From assembly GCA_038030265.1 (NCBI GenBank), contig CM075942.1, forward strand, positions 47,954,751 through 48,018,750: a stretch of DNA of 64,000 nt, read 5' to 3'. The number at the start of each line of letters is the position of its first letter. The stretch's first letter is position 1. Positions 61,395-64,000 of the stretch are shown piece by piece. Under the pieces are notes generated by a model. The model did not search any database, was not told the DNA's origin, and worked only from the letters and a program-made list of their open reading frames with translations. Both the position numbers and the translations under genes were made by a program. The DNA is from Corythucha ciliata (taxonomy: Eukaryota > Arthropoda > Insecta > Hemiptera > Tingidae).

Positions 61395-61934
61395 CTGTGA
61401 GTAAGGCAGCATAAACAAATTTTAAAGGACCCAAATTGTTATTTCCGTGAACACATCAAAAAGCACGTCAAAATGAAGGACATTCTTAAAGGCTTTATTT
61501 AAATCGCCGGTGATACACCACCAGCGTCCCTCGTGATTCCTTTAAAAAATGTTAAATTTTTATTCAAATGCCTAGGTGTTTTGAGTTGAGTGAGCAAATA
61601 GTCGCCTTCCGCCGCGAAATGGTTTGAAAATGATGATTTGCTGTGAAGCTGTGAAAATAAATCACGGCTTTTCGATTAAAGATTTGTCCCAATAACTCGT
61701 ATGAATGGCTTCAATACTGCGCTCGTTTAATGTGGCTAAGAGTGTGAAGAACGAGGTTTAGGGATCAAATGACTCATGGTTGTGTCATACTAAAAGAAAA
61801 GGAATCACGAGGGACGCTGGTGGTGTATCACCGGCGATCTAAATAAAGCCTTTAAGAATGTCCTTCATTTTGACGTGTTCACGGAAATAACAATTTGGGT
61901 CCTTAAAAATTTGTTTATGCTGCCTCACTCACAG
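61395..61934. mobile_element. 540-bp inverted-repeat element
   Basis: Arms 61395-61543 and 61798-61934 are near-identical inverted copies. They share blocks such as GGCGATCTAAATAAAGCCTT and its partner. The left arm has a 12-bp internal duplication near CACATCAAAAAGCACGTC. Noncoding. Confidence 0.8.
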
Positions 61935-62379
61935 TCACAGTAAGGGCTGGTTGCGCCCCTGGAGGGGTGGTAAGATGCTAAAACCAGCAGAACTCGTAAG
62001 CTCTCCTGAGGTCCTGTGAGTCTTCAAGCTTTTTGTGTGTGTCTATAAAATGTTTTCAACAGCTTGCGCCACCTGGCGAGGTAATATCGGTATAGAAATG
62101 AAGTTTTTACTTTCATTTCTGTCGATAAAGTCGGAAGAGGAAAGTTTCCGGTCGTTATGCTAACCAGCAGTGCCTCACTGTTGAGCTGGTACCGTCGCGC
62201 TTGTCCATTAGTCATTTACATTTCCCATTTCACTCTCATCCGTGAAAGACGCTAAGTGAACGACGTTTTAACATAATTCAGTATCTGCAAATGTATTTTC
62301 TTCCTTTTTGGTATAAGAATTCAATCAATCCTGCTTTTCGCTTGACGTGGAATTTTTTTTCTTAAGCATCGCTCTTGTG

Positions 62380-62821
62380 AATGGGGAACTTGCACATTTT
62401 TCAAGCAATGGTGTCTCTTGAAGAGGGATCTTCAACTAGACAATTGCTCACATTAAACATTGAAATCAATCAAATGTTTTTTTAAAGCGAATTTTTAAAA
62501 ATTTTGAGTGGGGGTATCATTACGTCAAAGGTTAGTTAATGAAATTAGTTAATGAATGGATGGTGTGGTGAAGAGGGGGTAAACCATGTTTTCTTTGGGA
62601 CAATTTTTCTTGTTATTTGTAAACAAAAAATTTCTCAAATGCTTCACATCTAAACATTGGCTCATTTACCCTCGTACCATCCATCCCCTCTTGAAGAACT
62701 TTGAAATTTATTTTAAAATCACCAGATGCACCAATCGGGCTGCTACTACCTTCCTTCTCTCCATGTGCCAATTCATCGGTATACTTCTCTCTCAAATCGG
62801 ACATTCATGCAAGTTCCCCAT
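62380..62821. mobile_element. MITE-like element with AATGGGGAACTTGCA ends, copy 2
   Basis: Collinear with 4502-4919, including the CCTCGTACCATC(T/C)ATCCCCT block and the right end. It has extra bases near 62480 and 62590. Confidence 0.8.
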
Positions 62822-64000
62822 ATCGTCTAGCCTTTTCTGTAGCCTAGAGGGAAAATCGTTCCCATTTTGGTGTCTATAGTCCCGTTCAATCGTTGTCACC
62901 ACCTTTTAATTACGTTGAAGACTTAATGGAAATTGCTCGTCAACAAAAATTAGCGTCCCAGTTCCCAGCCCTAGGACCTTAGATTCCGCAACTATCTCGG
63001 CACACCCCCGGTGGCTGGGCGGTTCACGTCTTGGGAGCGTTCTACTGTATTTTCACGGTGGTCAAAATCGACATTTTCATTTCTTATTTATTTATTTCCT
63101 TCCGGCAAATTGATTATACAACATTTTTAGACATTACAATTTTGGACTCACGCTGATTTTGTCCCCACAAGAGCTTACTAGGTTCGGCAACTTGTAATTT
63201 GGCCCCCCAAACTTGCTATCTGGCACAAAAATTACTCCCCCCCCCCCCCATTCAAAATTTGTCCAAGAAACTATTTAGTTATTGCTCGAATCTACCTTTG
63301 GACCAGGTCTGTACTGTAGAAACAGTAAAGAAAAAGGGAGAGAGGCATTTAGTCTCCCGTCACCCTGAAAGTTGGAACTTGTGGAATTTAGATTTTCAGG
63401 ATGAAATGACAATAATTCTTTCTCAGAAATTGAGAGAAAAATTGAAAATTTCACCCTGTACCTCATATTCTGGGTTCAGACGCCTCAGAAAACAGAAATT
63501 TCGCGGATTTAGCTCTTTCAAACTCAAAATTTTGTAGATCTATTTTATAATTTGCCGCGAATTGATTTTCCGTTTTGTTTGTGTGGGGCGTGATGTGTCT
63601 TGGTGCTCTGCGGGCATGAGTCGCACTGGAAACTCGTACGGCCCTGGCTAGCCACTTACCTCTTTGCATACGGTAGAAACTCAGGAAATTGAAAACGAAC
63701 TATGATCGATGGTGAGGAGGGGCAGAGAGTGGTACGGCAGGTCAATCAAGCGACGTTAGTTGAAAATTCCGGTTTTTATTTATTTATTCATTTTTGAACT
63801 TAGGCTTCAAGGTAAATTAGTTAAATTAACTTGGTTTAAATGCTCGCTCTTTCTTAATTACAACTTATTGACCTGCAGTATGTCGAACAAATTCTAAATT
63901 GGACTCATTGGGTACACTGTTTGTGTCGTTTACAGTTTGTCCTGTTCCAGGACTTTTTTTTTTTTTACGTTGAATTCGTATGGAAATTAAGAGACGATAA
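62822..64000. other. Distal stretch with a short family A array
   Basis: A 13-C run lies at 63237 and reverse-oriented family A units at about 63470-63560 (AATTTCGCGGATTTAGCTCT). No exon was recognised before the window ends. Confidence 0.45.

Overview
The window is nuclear DNA from an animal. Genes are split by GT-AG introns and are very sparse: recognised coding sequence is about 3.9 kb of 64 kb. The rest is AT-leaning noncoding DNA full of short foldback and inverted-repeat elements and degenerate ~30-bp tandem arrays. A complete selenocysteine elongation factor gene and a WDR47 orthologue point to an invertebrate that still decodes selenocysteine. TCAGT initiator-like motifs near one start would suit an arthropod, but the species cannot be fixed from this sequence.

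Layout. (1) 103-1954, minus strand: a complete five-exon eEFSec gene of 533 aa with introns of only 56-70 bp. (2) 1955-19725: no confident gene. It holds ~30-bp arrays (3370-4310, 5140-5570, 13040-13565, 17825-18845), a pair of ~145-bp MITE-like elements (15213, 17664) and one tentative upstream exon (10452-10504). (3) 19726-32379, plus strand: two exons of WDR47. The first carries LisH-CTLH and a long linker; the second is a 118-bp exon phase-matched across a 10.9-kb intron. In that intron lie a tRNA-Thr-like cloverleaf between ~75-bp inverted arms (21734-21994), two further arrays and an unexplained GC-rich island. The WD40 exons were not found. (4) 32500-45200: a dense nest of foldback elements. 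It includes three copies of a family with hairpin-bearing termini, a 2.3-kb element with ~800-bp arms, two 139-bp palindromes, a TTAA-flanked element, a 663-bp element with 63-bp ends and a broken THAP-domain remnant. (5) 48343-48861, plus strand: an unrecognised exon with its own good start codon and eight R-R-x-S motifs. (6) 48862-64000: arrays, microsatellites and more inverted-repeat elements, with no recognisable gene.

Gene relationships. eEFSec (selenoprotein translation) and WDR47 (microtubule-associated) have no evident functional link; they lie on opposite strands with their 5' ends facing each other across about 18 kb. The 48343 exon ends in the same phase (0) as the last visible WDR47 exon. 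It could therefore be the first exon of a separate gene or an alternative first exon of WDR47. Only RNA data or the sequence beyond 64000 can decide.
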